A stretch of DNA of 64,000 nt from Microbacterium sp. BR1 (GTDB lineage: Bacteria; Actinomycetota; Actinomycetes; Actinomycetales; Microbacteriaceae). Where the stretch lies: the NCBI RefSeq assembly GCF_002812725.1, contig NZ_NMUN01000009.1, forward strand, positions 62,001 through 126,000. The letters are read 5' to 3'. The position numbers were made by a program, and so were the translations under genes. The notes under the pieces were generated by a model that was not told the origin of the DNA, searched no databases, and saw only the letters and a list, made by a program, of their open reading frames with translations. Positions 39,324 through 48,666 of this stretch are shown in pieces (the stretch's first letter is position 1; every line of letters starts with the position of its first letter).

Positions 39324-40361
39324 TCAGGTGCGGGCCGTGAAGACGAGCCGGGTACCGCGCCGGGTCGCCGTGCAACCGGGAAGGTCGATCGGCGCCTGGC
39401 CGTGCCAGTCGGTCACGAGCCGCGCCACCTCGAGCGTCTGCGCGCGAGTCAGGCTCACGCCGAACTCGCTGTTCACGACGTGCCGGATGACCCGATGGCG
39501 CAGCGCCGCGGGGTTGGCGGCGAGCGCCGGGACCGACACCGAGATGCCCGCCTCGGCGTGCTCGACGATGTCTTCGATCGTCTCGTCGATCATGTCGCGG
39601 AACGCCTCGGCGTCTTCGCGAAGCTGCTCCGCGGTGCGGGCGAGGGCCTCGGCGACGCCCGGGCCGAGCTCGTCCTCCAGCACCGGCAGCGCCCTGGTCC
39701 GGACCCGCACGCGGGTGAAGCGCGGGTCGAGGTTGTGCGGGTCGTCCCAGACCGCGAGCCCTTCCGCGGCGCAGGCCGAGCGAGTCGTCTCGCGACGCAC
39801 GGCGAGCAGCGGGCGCAGCCAGAGCACACCGGATGCCTCGTCCCGGCGCGCGGGTGCCATACCCATCAGGCTCGAGCTCCCCGAGCCCCGCGACAGGCCG
39901 AGGAGTACCGTCTCGGCCTGGTCGTCCAGGGTGTGCCCGAGCAGCACCGCAGCGGCGCCGCTGCGCTGGGCCTCGGCGCGCAGCCCGTCGTAGCGCGCGT
40001 CCCGTGCCGCGGCCTCGGGCCCGCCGTCGGACGCGACCTCGACCGCGATCACCGTCGCCGCGAGCCCGAGGGCCCGCGCGGCGTCGGCGGCAGCGGATGC
40101 CTGAGCGCTCGAGGCATCCTGCAGCCCGTGGTCGATCACGACGGCGGATGCCTCGATGCCGAGCCGCGGCGCCTCGAACGCGACCGCTGCGGTGAGCGCG
40201 AGCGAGTCGGCGCCGCCCGAGAGCGCCACGATCACGCGGGGCTCCGGGGCGCCGGGCTCACTACTCAGGGGCGTGAGCGCGGCGCGGACCGCGGACCGCA
40301 CGGCCGCTACGGCGGGGTCGAGACGCCCGCGGAGGGCGCTGGAATCGGGAGTCTCGGGCAC
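39324..40361 (-). CDS. tilS: tRNA(Ile)-lysidine synthetase
   Basis: Modifies the CAU anticodon of tRNA-Ile. 345 aa. The PP-loop VALSGGADSLALT is intact, with VIDHGLQ and GHTLDDQAETVL further on; the C-terminal substrate domain is short as in other Actinobacteria. Start GTG 40361 is set by the leaderless -10. Confidence 0.94.
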   Translation of the reverse strand: MPETPDSSALRGRLDPAVAAVRSAVRAALTPLSSEPGAPEPRVIVALSGGADSLALTAAVAFEAPRLGIEASAVVIDHGLQDASSAQASAAADAARALGLAATVIAVEVASDGGPEAAARDARYDGLRAEAQRSGAAAVLLGHTLDDQAETVLLGLSRGSGSSSLMGMAPARRDEASGVLWLRPLLAVRRETTRSACAAEGLAVWDDPHNLDPRFTRVRVRTRALPVLEDELGPGVAEALARTAEQLREDAEAFRDMIDETIEDIVEHAEAGISVSVPALAANPAALRHRVIRHVVNSEFGVSLTRAQTLEVARLVTDWHGQAPIDLPGCTATRRGTRLVFTART

Positions 40362-40367
40362 GCCCCC

Positions 40368-40373
40368 ACCGTA
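40368..40373 (-). promoter_or_regulatory. -10 element of leaderless tilS
   Basis: TACGGT on the minus strand ends 6 nt before GTG 40361. Confidence 0.55.
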
Positions 40374-40500
40374 CCCGGGCCTGTTGCTCCGGCCTCGGCG
40401 AAATCTCGAAGGATCCGTGTGACGCAAGCAGCCAGATGAGGCCCCACAGCGCCTCATGCGGGCGATCGCACCTCTGAGATGTTCGCCCCGGCCGGTTGAC

Positions 40501-40506
40501 TAGGCT
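40501..40506 (+). promoter_or_regulatory. -10 element of ppa
   Basis: TAGGCT about 64 nt upstream of ppa, so this gene has a real leader carrying GAGGAG, unlike its neighbours tilS and hpt. Confidence 0.5.
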
Positions 40507-40569
40507 GGAACGCGGCGATCAGCAGTTCCGCCACTCACTTTTCGCACCATCTCTATCGAGGAGCCACGC

Positions 40570-41103
40570 ATGGGCGCTTACGACGCAGTCATCGAGATCC
40601 CCCGCGGCAGCCGCGTCAAGTACGAGGTCGACCACGGCACCGGCCGCGTCTTCCTCGACCGCGTGCTGTTCACGCCGATGGGCTACCCCGCCGACTACGG
40701 ATTCTTCGAGAACACGCTCGGCGAGGACGGCGACCCGCTCGATGTGCTCGTGCTGCTCGATGTCACCCTCTTCCCGGGCGTCATGGTCACCGTGCGCCCC
40801 GTCGGCGTGCTCAAGATGAGCGACGAGGCCGGTGGCGACGACAAGCTCGTCGCCGTGCTGGCGAAGGACCCCCGCTGGGCCCACATCCAGAACGTCGACG
40901 ACATCCCCGATTTCACGAAGAAGGAGATCGCGCACTTCTTCGAGCACTACAAGGACCTCGAGCCGAACAAGTGGGTCAAGGTCGATGCGTGGGGCGACGT
41001 CGACGAGGCCGAGCGCCTGGTCGAAGAGTCCATCGTGCGCTTCGAAGAGCACGAGGGTCGGACCAAGACGCAGGGTGAGGGCGAAGCGCCCCGCTCGGTC
41101 TGA
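40570..41103 (+). CDS. ppa: inorganic pyrophosphatase
   Basis: Soluble family I pyrophosphatase, 177 aa. The metal-binding signature [13 protein letters not shown] is intact, as are the KYEVDHGTG and PRWAHI segments. Strong GAGGAG site. Divergent from tilS, convergent with mscS. Confidence 0.96.
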   Translation: MGAYDAVIEIPRGSRVKYEVDHGTGRVFLDRVLFTPMGYPADYGFFENTLGEDGDPLDVLVLLDVTLFPGVMVTVRPVGVLKMSDEAGGDDKLVAVLAKDPRWAHIQNVDDIPDFTKKEIAHFFEHYKDLEPNKWVKVDAWGDVDEAERLVEESIVRFEEHEGRTKTQGEGEAPRSV

Positions 41104-41149
41104 TCCGGCCCCGACTCCGGCGCGTACATCAGTCGTCGCGCGCCGGATC
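41102..41149. terminator. inverted repeat between ppa and mscS-like gene
   Basis: GATCCGGC / GCCGGATC and the nested CCGGCGCG / CGCGCCGG cover the ppa stop and the end of the convergent channel gene; likely bidirectional terminator, without a clear T tract. Confidence 0.4.
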
Positions 41150-42352
41150 CGCCAGCGGATGCTCGCGGCTGTCGCGGTCTTCGGACTGAACCACCGGAAT
41201 CGCGGCGGTGAACTCCGAGGCCCTTGCCTCGCCGTCCGCCGTACCTGAGAACAGCCCCGCGCGATCCCGTGCGTCCGACGATCCCTCGGCAGCCGGTACG
41301 TGGCGCCGCCCTTCGCCGGGGTCGCCGACGAGCACGCGCTGCACAGGCAACGACGAGACATCCTGGTCGCGCACCCACTCGACGAGTGATTCGCGCACGA
41401 CGCACCGCAGGTCCCAGAGGGCGGCGGAGTCGGCCGAGCTCACCAACACCCGCACGCGCACCATGCCGCCCGTCGCATCCGTGACCTGCAGCACCTCGGT
41501 GCGGCCGTCCCACAGGGGCGTCTCGGCCAGCACCTGCGAGAGTCGGTTGCGCATGCCGTCGGTCGACACCCGCCAGTCGACGTCGAACTCGACCGCGCCG
41601 ACCAGTTCGCTGCCGTACTTGGTCCAGTTCTGGAACGGGGTCGAGGTGAAGTAGCTGCAAGGCAGCACGACGGTGCGCTGGTCCCACGTCATCACGACGA
41701 CGTAGGTCAGGGTGATCTCGTGGATGCGTCCCCACTCGCCGTCCACGACCACGACGTCGTCGACGCGGATCGCTTCCGAGAACGCCAGCTGCACGCCCGC
41801 GAACACGTTGGCGAGCACCGACTGGGCGGCAAGACCGGCGACGATCGACACGATTCCCGCGGATGCGAGGACGCTCGCGCCGACGGCGCGCACGCCGTCG
41901 AAGGTCAGCAGGATGGCGCCGATCGCCACGATGACGACGATCACGACGACCAGCCGGCGAACGATCTGGAGCTGCGTGTGCAGGCGCCGCGCGACGCGGT
42001 TGTCGGGCACGTCGATGCGGTAGCGGCTGAGACTGACGTCGGCGGCGAAGAGCAGCACCTGGCAGACGAGCCAGGCCCCGGCCGAGATCAGGGCGATCAG
42101 CAGGGCGTGATCGGCAACGGCTCGCCACGAGACATCCGCAAAGCTCAGCGCGACCGCGATCCACACGCCGACGATGAGCAGCGCGACCCGGAACGGCCAG
42201 CGTGCCCGGCGGATCAGAATCGCGGCCCAGTCGCGGCCTCGGGCTGCGACGCGGACGATGAGCGATGCCAACGCCGAGACGACGAAGACGAGGACGAGCG
42301 CGCCGACGAGGGCGAGAGAGAAGGTCAGAAGTGTTGACCAGGGTTCGGGCAT
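41129..42352 (-). CDS. MscS family mechanosensitive channel
   Basis: 407 aa. Four or five membrane helices in the first 190 residues; the pore-helix region VLASAGIVSIVAGLAAQSVLAN is the MscS signature, followed by the beta domain (IRVDDVVVVDGEWGRIHEI) and the vestibule domain. The last ~70 residues are an acidic, Arg/Glu-rich tail unlike E. coli MscS. Gates ion flow on hypo-osmotic shock. Confidence 0.9.
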   Translation of the reverse strand: MPEPWSTLLTFSLALVGALVLVFVVSALASLIVRVAARGRDWAAILIRRARWPFRVALLIVGVWIAVALSFADVSWRAVADHALLIALISAGAWLVCQVLLFAADVSLSRYRIDVPDNRVARRLHTQLQIVRRLVVVIVVIVAIGAILLTFDGVRAVGASVLASAGIVSIVAGLAAQSVLANVFAGVQLAFSEAIRVDDVVVVDGEWGRIHEITLTYVVVMTWDQRTVVLPCSYFTSTPFQNWTKYGSELVGAVEFDVDWRVSTDGMRNRLSQVLAETPLWDGRTEVLQVTDATGGMVRVRVLVSSADSAALWDLRCVVRESLVEWVRDQDVSSLPVQRVLVGDPGEGRRHVPAAEGSSDARDRAGLFSGTADGEARASEFTAAIPVVQSEDRDSREHPLADPARDD

Positions 42353-42431
42353 GGGATCTCCGATCGGGTCACCACCAGGCTAGGCGCGACCCCCCTGCCG
42401 CACGCAAGCCGACCCGGCGGAGTCTCAGGCG

Positions 42432-43844
42432 TCAGATCGAGATGCCCCGCGCGCGCATGAAGACCTCGGGGTTGGTGCGCCCGCCGTTGATCCACACTTC
42501 GAAGTGCAGGTGGCATCCGTAAGAGAGACCGGTCATGCCCTCGCGGCCGATGAGCTGGCCGGCGCTCACGTTCGCGCCGTAGCCGACCATGAAGCCGCCG
42601 TCTTGGATGTGCGAGTACCGCGTCACGACGCCGCCGCCGTGATCGATGTGGATCTGGTTGCCGCTCTGGCCGTTGCGCGCGGCATAGGTCACGCGGCCGC
42701 TGTACGCGGCGAAGACTCCGGCGCCGCAACCGGTCGACATGTCGGTGCCGTTGTGGAAGCCGGTGCATCCGTAGTTCGGGGTACACAGAGTCGCGCGGGA
42801 GCCGTATCGGTCGCTCGGGCGGCCGCTCGAGGGACGCGCCCAGCCCGTCGTGCCGACCTGTCCGCCGCCGCCTCCGCCACCGCCGCCTCCGCCTCCGTTG
42901 TTGGCGTTCGCTGCGGCCTCGGCGGCCAGACGCCGCGCTTCTTCTTCGGCACGCCGACGGGCCTCTTCTTCGGCCTTGCGCTTGGCTTCGACACCGGCCT
43001 GATACCCGGCGATCGTCTGCGCGGTGGTGTCCTTCAGCGCCGCGAGCTGCGCCTCGAGCTCGACGAGGTGCTGGGACTGCGCCTCCAGCGCGGCCTGGGC
43101 GGCGTCCGCGGCGGCCTGAGATTCGGCCATCTTCTGTTCGGCGACCTGCTTCAGGCGGTCGCGTTCGTCGCGGGCGACGGATGCCTGGTCGCTCAGCGAC
43201 TGCGCCGAGTTCTGGGCCGTGACAGCGGTGGCGAAGGTGTCTTTGTTGCGCTCGAGCACCTTGTCCATGCGGCCGAGGCGTCCGAGTAGGTCGTCTGCTC
43301 CCGTCGCCGAGCCCGCGAAGAACAGCTCGAGCGAGGTGTCGTCGCCGCCGGTGCGGTAGAGCTGCGAGGCGACGCGGCCCGCGCGCTCCGAGGCCGCGGT
43401 CGCGGCGGCGCCCTGCGCATCGGCCTGCGCCTGCAGGTCATCGGCGATCATGACCGAGTTGAGGTACTCCTCTTCGGCCTGGAAGTACTCCATCGAACGC
43501 TGCTCGGCGATCGCCTGGGTGGCCACGACGTTGGCCTGGAGCTGGTTGATGAGGCCCTCGATGCGAGTGACCTCGCTCGCCTTCGAAGCCTCATTGCCCT
43601 TGGCGCGCTGGACGTCATCCCACGACGGGTACGTCGCGGCAAAGGCTGCGGGGAGCATCGGTCCGCCGATCGCACCGGCCGCGACCAGACCGAGAGCACC
43701 GGCGCCGAGGAGCCAGCGGCGCGACACGGACCGCTTGGCCATCGCGGCGTTCGCCTGGCGTTCAGCCGGCGTCGGGGCGCATCCGCAGTCCGGTTCCGTC
43801 TCGGAAGCGCCGCGCAAAAAGGCATCGCCGTGCAGATCTGACAC
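42432..43844 (-). CDS. M23 family peptidoglycan endopeptidase with coiled coil
   Basis: 470 aa. N-terminal 35 residues contain DCGC, then an Arg-Arg secretion signal (SVSRRWLLGAG, hydrophobic to about residue 69, cleavage after AFAA). A long coiled coil (about 75-300) is followed by a polyglycine linker of about 12 Gly and the LytM domain with zinc ligands HNGTD and HLHFE. This is the EnvC/RipA-like layout of cell-division hydrolases. GTG start with GGGAGGG. Upstream (43870-43915) is a run of AACATC/GTCAC half-sites that may bind a regulator. Confidence 0.88.
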   Translation of the reverse strand: MSDLHGDAFLRGASETEPDCGCAPTPAERQANAAMAKRSVSRRWLLGAGALGLVAAGAIGGPMLPAAFAATYPSWDDVQRAKGNEASKASEVTRIEGLINQLQANVVATQAIAEQRSMEYFQAEEEYLNSVMIADDLQAQADAQGAAATAASERAGRVASQLYRTGGDDTSLELFFAGSATGADDLLGRLGRMDKVLERNKDTFATAVTAQNSAQSLSDQASVARDERDRLKQVAEQKMAESQAAADAAQAALEAQSQHLVELEAQLAALKDTTAQTIAGYQAGVEAKRKAEEEARRRAEEEARRLAAEAAANANNGGGGGGGGGGGGQVGTTGWARPSSGRPSDRYGSRATLCTPNYGCTGFHNGTDMSTGCGAGVFAAYSGRVTYAARNGQSGNQIHIDHGGGVVTRYSHIQDGGFMVGYGANVSAGQLIGREGMTGLSYGCHLHFEVWINGGRTNPEVFMRARGISI

Positions 43845-44111
43845 GTCGCCCTCCCGCTCAGTACGTCAGTAACATCATTCACACTAACAACATCCGTCAC
43901 ATCCGCAACGGATTGGAGGGATGTTGTGCCGCAATCAGCCGCCTGGACCCCGCGAGCCCTCGGCCACTGCGCCAGGGCCACCCGCGCATGCTCCGACGCC
44001 CAGCATCCCCCGCTCGCGGGCTGACGCACGGCGGACGCGCCCGCGATTGGCGGTTTGGGCGTGAAATGCGTATGCTTGAGCGTCGGTAAGCCTGAGCCCT
44101 TGGGTTCTTTC

Positions 44112-44184
44112 GGCCCCATCGTTTAGCGGCCTAGGACGCCGCCCTTTCACGGCGGTAGCACGGGTTCGAATCCCGTTGGGGTCA
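44112..44184 (+). tRNA. tRNA-Glu (TTC)
   Basis: GGCCCCA/TGGGGTC acceptor stem, anticodon loop CTTTCAC, T-arm GGGTTCGAATCCC. CCA not encoded. Confidence 0.95.
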
Positions 44185-44204
44185 CTCGTACAACTAAATA
44201 GCAT

Positions 44205-44278
44205 GGCCCTGTAGCGCAGTTGGTTAGCGTGCCGCCCTGTCACGGCGGAGGTCGCGGGTTCAAGTCCCGTCAGGGTCG
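44205..44278 (+). tRNA. tRNA-Asp (GTC)
   Basis: GGCCCTG/CAGGGTC acceptor stem, anticodon loop CTGTCAC, T-arm GGGTTCAAGTCCC. CCA not encoded. 20 nt after tRNA-Glu, so likely one transcript. Confidence 0.95.
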
Positions 44279-44290
44279 CTCTAAGCGACG

Positions 44291-44315
44291 GGCCCTTTCT
44301 TTGAGAGGGCCTTTC
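44291..44315 (+). terminator. terminator after tRNA-Asp
   Basis: GGCCCT / AGGGCC hairpin followed by TTTCGT. Confidence 0.6.
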
Positions 44316-44359
44316 GTCTAGATCGCGGCAGATTCTGCTTTTCGAAGCGGATGCCGCGA

Positions 44360-44432
44360 GGCTCTGTAGCTCAGTTGGTAGAGCGCACGACTGAAAATCG
44401 TGAGGTCACGGGATCGACGCCCGTCGGAGCCA
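44360..44432 (+). tRNA. tRNA-Phe (GAA)
   Basis: GGCTCTG/CGGAGCC acceptor stem, anticodon loop CTGAAAA, D-arm AGCTCAGTTGGTAGAGC. The T-loop reads GATCGAC. CCA not encoded. Last conserved gene before the accessory region, so a possible integration site. Confidence 0.93.
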
Positions 44433-44434
44433 CT

Positions 44435-44475
44435 GAAACCCTCGTGAGGCTTCTACTCGCGGGGGTTTCTCTAAT
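44435..44475 (+). terminator. terminator after tRNA-Phe
   Basis: GAAACCC (44435-44441) pairs with GGGTTTC (44463-44469), followed by TCTCTAATT. Confidence 0.6.
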
Positions 44476-45068
44476 TCCCTGACTAGCTGGCATTTATCGC
44501 TGACCGTCCGCACCGGACACTAAGCCCTCCAGTCAATTCAGCATCCTTTTGTACCCGCACGTCTGGGCGTCATGTGCCGGGAATGTGCCGGGAAGACGAC
44601 GAGAACGCATGCCGGCTCGCCCGAGGCGACGAAGGGGCCCGAAGGCGCGAATTGACCGGAGTGACTCGAGAGTGCATCCAAATATTTTTTGGGTTCGATC
44701 GTTGTCGTCGCGAAGGCACAAGCCGAGCTAGACGGGCAGCATACGGACTGGGCGTATCGGCGCTCCCCATCCGGGTAGATATCCTTGAGCACGGCGAGTC
44801 CAAAAATCCGAGGCTGGTTCTCGCCGGCCCCGTCCGGTCACAGCACCTGGCGGGGCATTTCTGTTTGAGCGGCAGTCGAACACCACCGCCCATGTCGTGA
44901 GTCCTCCCCCACCTGGTGCGGCTATCCACTGCGGAGCGCTCCGACGTAGCGCGCGCACGGGGATGACGGCTTCGCTGCGGGGCCCCCTTGCCTGGTCGTA
45001 TCGCCAGGGTTATTCTCGGGGTGTCACGGAGGCTCGTGCGCAGGTCAGATTTGACTTTGGGAGTGAGC
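44476..45068. other. gene-poor stretch after the tRNA cluster
   Basis: About 590 bp without a supported gene. Open frames on both strands have mixed codon use and no ribosome binding sites. It contains a short tandem GTGCCGGGAA (44575-44596) and is less G+C-biased than its surroundings. This looks like the decayed edge of an inserted region. Confidence 0.5.
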
Positions 45069-45383
45069 ATGTCAGTGTGTGATAGCCCCCGATTCGAGTT
45101 GCGTCGTCTCACGGCGACGGAGTCGATCATCCAGGATCACTGGTTTCCGCACAACGATCCGCGATGCGCAGTGGCGTGCGTCGCGGAACTTACCGAGGTC
45201 GTGTGGTTGCGTGACCTAGTGCTTTCCTCTCGGTACACGTCGGTGGGCGAAGTACTCGACGAGGTCATGCGGACCCTCACGACGGCGGACACAATCCCGC
45301 ACAGGCATCCACATCTGGGTCACGCGACGAAGTCAGATAGCTTGGCGTCCGATCCGTCTAAGTCGGCGGTCCATCCGTCGTGA
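45069..45383 (+). CDS. hypothetical protein, 104 aa
   Basis: Soluble small protein with a plausible GGGAG site 6 nt before ATG 45069. Recognisable segments: SIIQDHWFPHNDPRCAVAC, ELTEVVWLRDLVLSSRYTSV, GEVLDEVMRTL. Codon third positions are less GC-rich than in core genes, in line with transfer. No family recognised. The C-terminal 20 residues are low complexity. Confidence 0.55.
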   Translation: MSVCDSPRFELRRLTATESIIQDHWFPHNDPRCAVACVAELTEVVWLRDLVLSSRYTSVGEVLDEVMRTLTTADTIPHRHPHLGHATKSDSLASDPSKSAVHPS

Positions 45384-45585
45384 GCATCGTCGGATGAAGG
45401 TTGGAGATCACTGACGCACCTGTGAAAACGCACGTACCCCCAGTGTCTTCGAGCCCAGCCAGCATGCTGCTCTCCATATTCGCCAGTTCGCGAACGATTC
45501 GAGGGATGCGCTTGAGCCGATGCGAGACAATGGACGCAGATTCGAGGGGCGTCCTAATGAAGGTCCGGAGGCCCATCAACGTCAT
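45358..45585 (-). CDS. doubtful small ORF
   Basis: 75 aa with a basic helical stretch (RLKRIPRIVRELANMESSML). It overlaps the 3' end of the previous ORF by 26 bp, lacks a ribosome binding site and has weak codon bias. Listed only because nothing else explains this stretch. Confidence 0.2.
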   Translation of the reverse strand: MTLMGLRTFIRTPLESASIVSHRLKRIPRIVRELANMESSMLAGLEDTGGTCVFTGASVISNLHPTMLTTDGPPT

Positions 45586-46187
45586 GCCGAGTGGTCGGGG
45601 GGGGGTTTCGGTTCGATCGGGCGGAGTCGTGAAATTCTGAGCACCCGGCCACAACTGCAAGAGGAACTTGCCCCAGCAGCTCGCCAATGCAATTCAGGAA
45701 GGCGCTGACGCCGAAGGATCGCTCGTAGTCATCAAGGCCCGGCCTTCATATATTGCTGACCGCGGCCCACGCGAAGCGGCATCGAAACTCATCGTGGTGG
45801 CCGCTTCAGGGTCTCTACGCGATACCAACTGCCGCGCATCCGCCCTCATGTGCCTTCGCGATAGCAGCACACTTTCCTCTGATCGACACGAGACCTTCCC
45901 TCGATGGTGCGGATGCGACGCGCCGCTTCGTCGGTCTGGCCGGCCGTGGATTCGCAGAGTGCTCGCCCGAGGGGACACTTGGCGGACCAATCCATCTGAG
46001 CCCCAACTCTGTCACCGCCGCGCGGCTTGCGATGATAGTGGCGCGTACGCTCAACCGACGTTTGCCGACGGAGGAACCGTGGGTCGTGGTATCGCCGATC
46101 GTGGAGCAGCCGAGCTGCTGCGAAGGACACCCTCGCATTTCGATTTCGTCGGAGAGTCACGGACGTAGCGCGCGAGACCGTTGCTCG
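45586..46187. other. gene-poor stretch before the SDR gene
   Basis: About 600 bp where open frames exist on both strands but none shows a start site, codon bias or a recognisable domain. Probably degraded sequence. No insertion sequence ends seen. Confidence 0.5.
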
Positions 46188-47006
46188 TCAGCCTTGCGCG
46201 AGTTCAGCCACGTCCTGCCATTCCTCCCACGTCTTGAGCCGCGCTGCGTAGTCCGCTTCCGCGATTGGTCGGGGAGCTGTCCCGAAAAATACTCGCAGCG
46301 GCGGCTTCTCGGCGTCGACGATTCGCATCATCGCCGCCGCGGATGCTTCGGGACTTCCAGGGACCTGCGATTGGCGTTGCTGCTGACGCCGCTGGCGAGC
46401 TCCGTCGTATGCAGCAATCGGCGTCGAGCGGCTGGCGCTTGCCCCACTCCAGTCAGTCGCGAATCCACCTGGCTCAATCAAGGTCACGTGAATGCCGAAC
46501 TCGGCGACTTCCTGCGCGAGCGATTGCGAGAAGCCCTCGAGCGCCCATTTCGACGCGTGATAAATTCCGAGGTTGACGAACGCTGTGATTCCTCCGATCG
46601 AGGACACTTGGATGATGTGGCCGTACCCCTGCGCCCGCATGATCGGCACGGCCGCCTGGGTGATCCAGAGCGCGCCGAAGACATTCGTCTCGAACTGGTC
46701 TCGCGCTTCGCTCTCGGTCACCTCTTCGACCATCCCAAATTGGCCATAGCCAGCGTTGTTCACGACGACATCGAGCCCGCCGAAGTGCGACGCGGCGGAG
46801 GAGACCGCCGACAGGTCAGACTGCCGATCAGTCACATCCAGTGCAATGGGCAGGATGGTATCGCCGAACCGCTCGACGAGATCATCGAGGGTCGAGATAT
46901 CTCGCACCGTGGCGGCCACCCGGTCACCTCTCTCGAGCGCTGCGATAGCCCACTGGCGGCCGAAGCCGCGAGACGCGCCAGTAATGAACCAAGTCTTCTG
47001 AGGCAT
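46188..47006 (-). CDS. SDR family oxidoreductase
   Basis: 272 aa. TGASRGFG cofactor motif at 10-17, NNAGYGQFG, catalytic Ser and YHASK (Tyr and Lys) intact. The C-terminal extension (about 195-272, with PPLRVFFGTAPRP) is typical of the SDR group annotated as oxidoreductases with retinol-dehydrogenase-like folds. Divergent from the IclR regulator across 86 bp, so probably controlled by it. Substrate unknown. Confidence 0.86.
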   Translation of the reverse strand: MPQKTWFITGASRGFGRQWAIAALERGDRVAATVRDISTLDDLVERFGDTILPIALDVTDRQSDLSAVSSAASHFGGLDVVVNNAGYGQFGMVEEVTESEARDQFETNVFGALWITQAAVPIMRAQGYGHIIQVSSIGGITAFVNLGIYHASKWALEGFSQSLAQEVAEFGIHVTLIEPGGFATDWSGASASRSTPIAAYDGARQRRQQQRQSQVPGSPEASAAAMMRIVDAEKPPLRVFFGTAPRPIAEADYAARLKTWEEWQDVAELAQG

Positions 47007-47092
47007 ACATTCAGCCTACGGCCGAGAAGGGCACGAAAACCGACGGATAGGCTGATACTGTTCCGGGCACCGCGCGGGAACCAGGGGAAAGA

Positions 47093-47932
47093 GTGAGTAC
47101 GATGCCTCGTGAAGGCCGGTCCAAGCCTGGCGGCGAAAAGCTCCTTGACGATGACCGCTCGCTGACCGCCCCACAGAAGGTCTTCGCCGTCCTCGATGCC
47201 CTTTACCGGACACGACGACCGATGTCGCTGTCTGCGATCGGCCGATCGACCAGTCTTCCTCTTACGACCGTGCACCGCATTCTCGGGGAGCTGGTCGACT
47301 GGGGGGGCCTCGAACGCGACGAGAACGGGGTGTACCGCATCGGCCTGCACCTCTGGGAACTCGGATCGCTTGCTCCGCGCAGCACCGGGCTGGTTGATGC
47401 GGCCCTGCCGTTCCTCGAAGACCTATATGAGGCCACTCATGGAAACGTGCGACTCGGCGTAAGAGAAGGCACCGAAGCGATCTTCGTATCGCATCTCTCC
47501 GGTCATGGCTCAGTACCGCTCCGTACAAGGGCCGCAACCCGACTGCCGATGCGCACAACGGGTGCGGGGCTGGTGCTGCTCGCCCACGCCCCCGCAGATG
47601 TGTTCAACGATGTGGTCGAGAAGTCGCTGCCGCGTTTCACACCGTTCACTATCGTCGACGTCGGCTCGCTTCGTCGGATCCTTGCGGACGTGCGTCGCGA
47701 CGGATACGCCATCTGCGATCGACAGATGACAAGCGAAGCGGTCTCCGTTGCGGCTCCGATCAGATCGACATCCGGAGACGTCATCGCCGCCGTCTCGGTC
47801 GCGGTCCGCGGTGAAGGTACACCGGCGGTGCGAGAACACATACCCGCCGTGTTGATGGCTGCGCGAGGCATATCGCGCGCACTTGCCGATCAACCTCCCG
47901 CATGGCTGCAAGCATCTGCGGCATCGGCCTGA
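47093..47932 (+). CDS. IclR family transcriptional regulator
   Basis: 279 aa. Winged helix with SLSAIGRSTSLPLTTVHRIL, then the IclR effector domain: TGAGLVLLAHAP, DGYAICDRQMTSEAVSVAAPI. Start may be GTG 47093 or ATG 47102; AGGGGA sits 4 or 13 nt upstream respectively. It lies between the divergent SDR and the 3' end of the catabolic operon, so either could be its target. IclR proteins commonly sense aromatic or organic acids. Confidence 0.88.
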   Translation: MSTMPREGRSKPGGEKLLDDDRSLTAPQKVFAVLDALYRTRRPMSLSAIGRSTSLPLTTVHRILGELVDWGGLERDENGVYRIGLHLWELGSLAPRSTGLVDAALPFLEDLYEATHGNVRLGVREGTEAIFVSHLSGHGSVPLRTRAATRLPMRTTGAGLVLLAHAPADVFNDVVEKSLPRFTPFTIVDVGSLRRILADVRRDGYAICDRQMTSEAVSVAAPIRSTSGDVIAAVSVAVRGEGTPAVREHIPAVLMAARGISRALADQPPAWLQASAASA

Positions 47933-47961
47933 TTAAGCCCGAAGGCGGTCGAGTCTTACAG

Positions 47962-48666
47962 TCACGAATACTGTGCAACGAAGGTATGTTCGCGGATGGT
48001 CTCGGCGAAGGCGCCTGGGGCCTCGAGGTGCAGCATGTGTGCGCCAGGGAGCTCCACATAGCGTGCGCCCGGAATGCCTCTAGCGAGTGCTTGCGCGGCG
48101 GGCCGAGGAACCGAGAGGTCGGCTCGACCCGCGACGATCGTCGTGAACACGCGAATTTCGCTTAATCGTGTCCGCACATCATGCTGCGAAATTAGACGCC
48201 AGAAGTGTGCAACAACACGCGGGTCGTTGGCGAGCAGCATCCTCGCTGCCGTGTCGACAAAATCCGGGGTGTGCTCGAGAACGTCGGCGCTGAACCAGCG
48301 CTGCAGTGTTGAGGGCATCATCCCGCGCATGCCTAGTCGCTCCGTGTCGGCCGCCCGCTGGAGCATCGCGTCTGCCGGCGACAACGCAGGGGCACATGCC
48401 ACCACCAGAGACCGTATTCGCTGAGGGTGCCGGAGCACGGCGTGCAGCGCCACCATCCCGCCAAGTGACAGCCCGACGACATCCAGGGGTCCGAGCTCGA
48501 GCGGAACCGCCTCGAGTACGGCATCGGCGACATCGTCGAGGCTCGGTAGCTCAGCACCGGGAGCCCCACCGTGACCGGGCAGATCGACAGCCAGCGCGTT
48601 GTCGATCGCTACACCGTCCCACGTATGCCGGTCCAGTCCGATCGGGTGGAGCAGAAGCGTCGTCAC
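47962..48666 (-). CDS. alpha/beta-hydrolase A
   Basis: 234 aa. Nucleophile elbow GLSLGG, oxyanion region LLLHPIGLD, late His in PGAHMLHLE, and the acid Asp in AGRADLSVP: the full hydrolase triad. Similar to 3-oxoadipate enol-lactonase-type enzymes. Last gene of the operon; GTG start overlaps the stop of EthD-like gene A. Paralogous in position to hydrolase B (49004-49738). Confidence 0.83.
   Translation of the reverse strand: MTTLLLHPIGLDRHTWDGVAIDNALAVDLPGHGGAPGAELPSLDDVADAVLEAVPLELGPLDVVGLSLGGMVALHAVLRHPQRIRSLVVACAPALSPADAMLQRAADTERLGMRGMMPSTLQRWFSADVLEHTPDFVDTAARMLLANDPRVVAHFWRLISQHDVRTRLSEIRVFTTIVAGRADLSVPRPAAQALARGIPGARYVELPGAHMLHLEAPGAFAETIREHTFVAQYS

Noticed and set aside
42880-42910. 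Triplet repeat in the M23 peptidase gene as a repeat element
   Set aside because: It encodes the polyglycine linker and is normal for such hydrolases.
44575-44596. Tandem GTGCCGGGAA as an attachment site
   Set aside because: Too short, and no matching copy was seen elsewhere in the window.
45753-47096. 447-residue open frame across the IclR/SDR region
   Set aside because: Antisense to the SDR in its second half; the first half has no start signal or domain.
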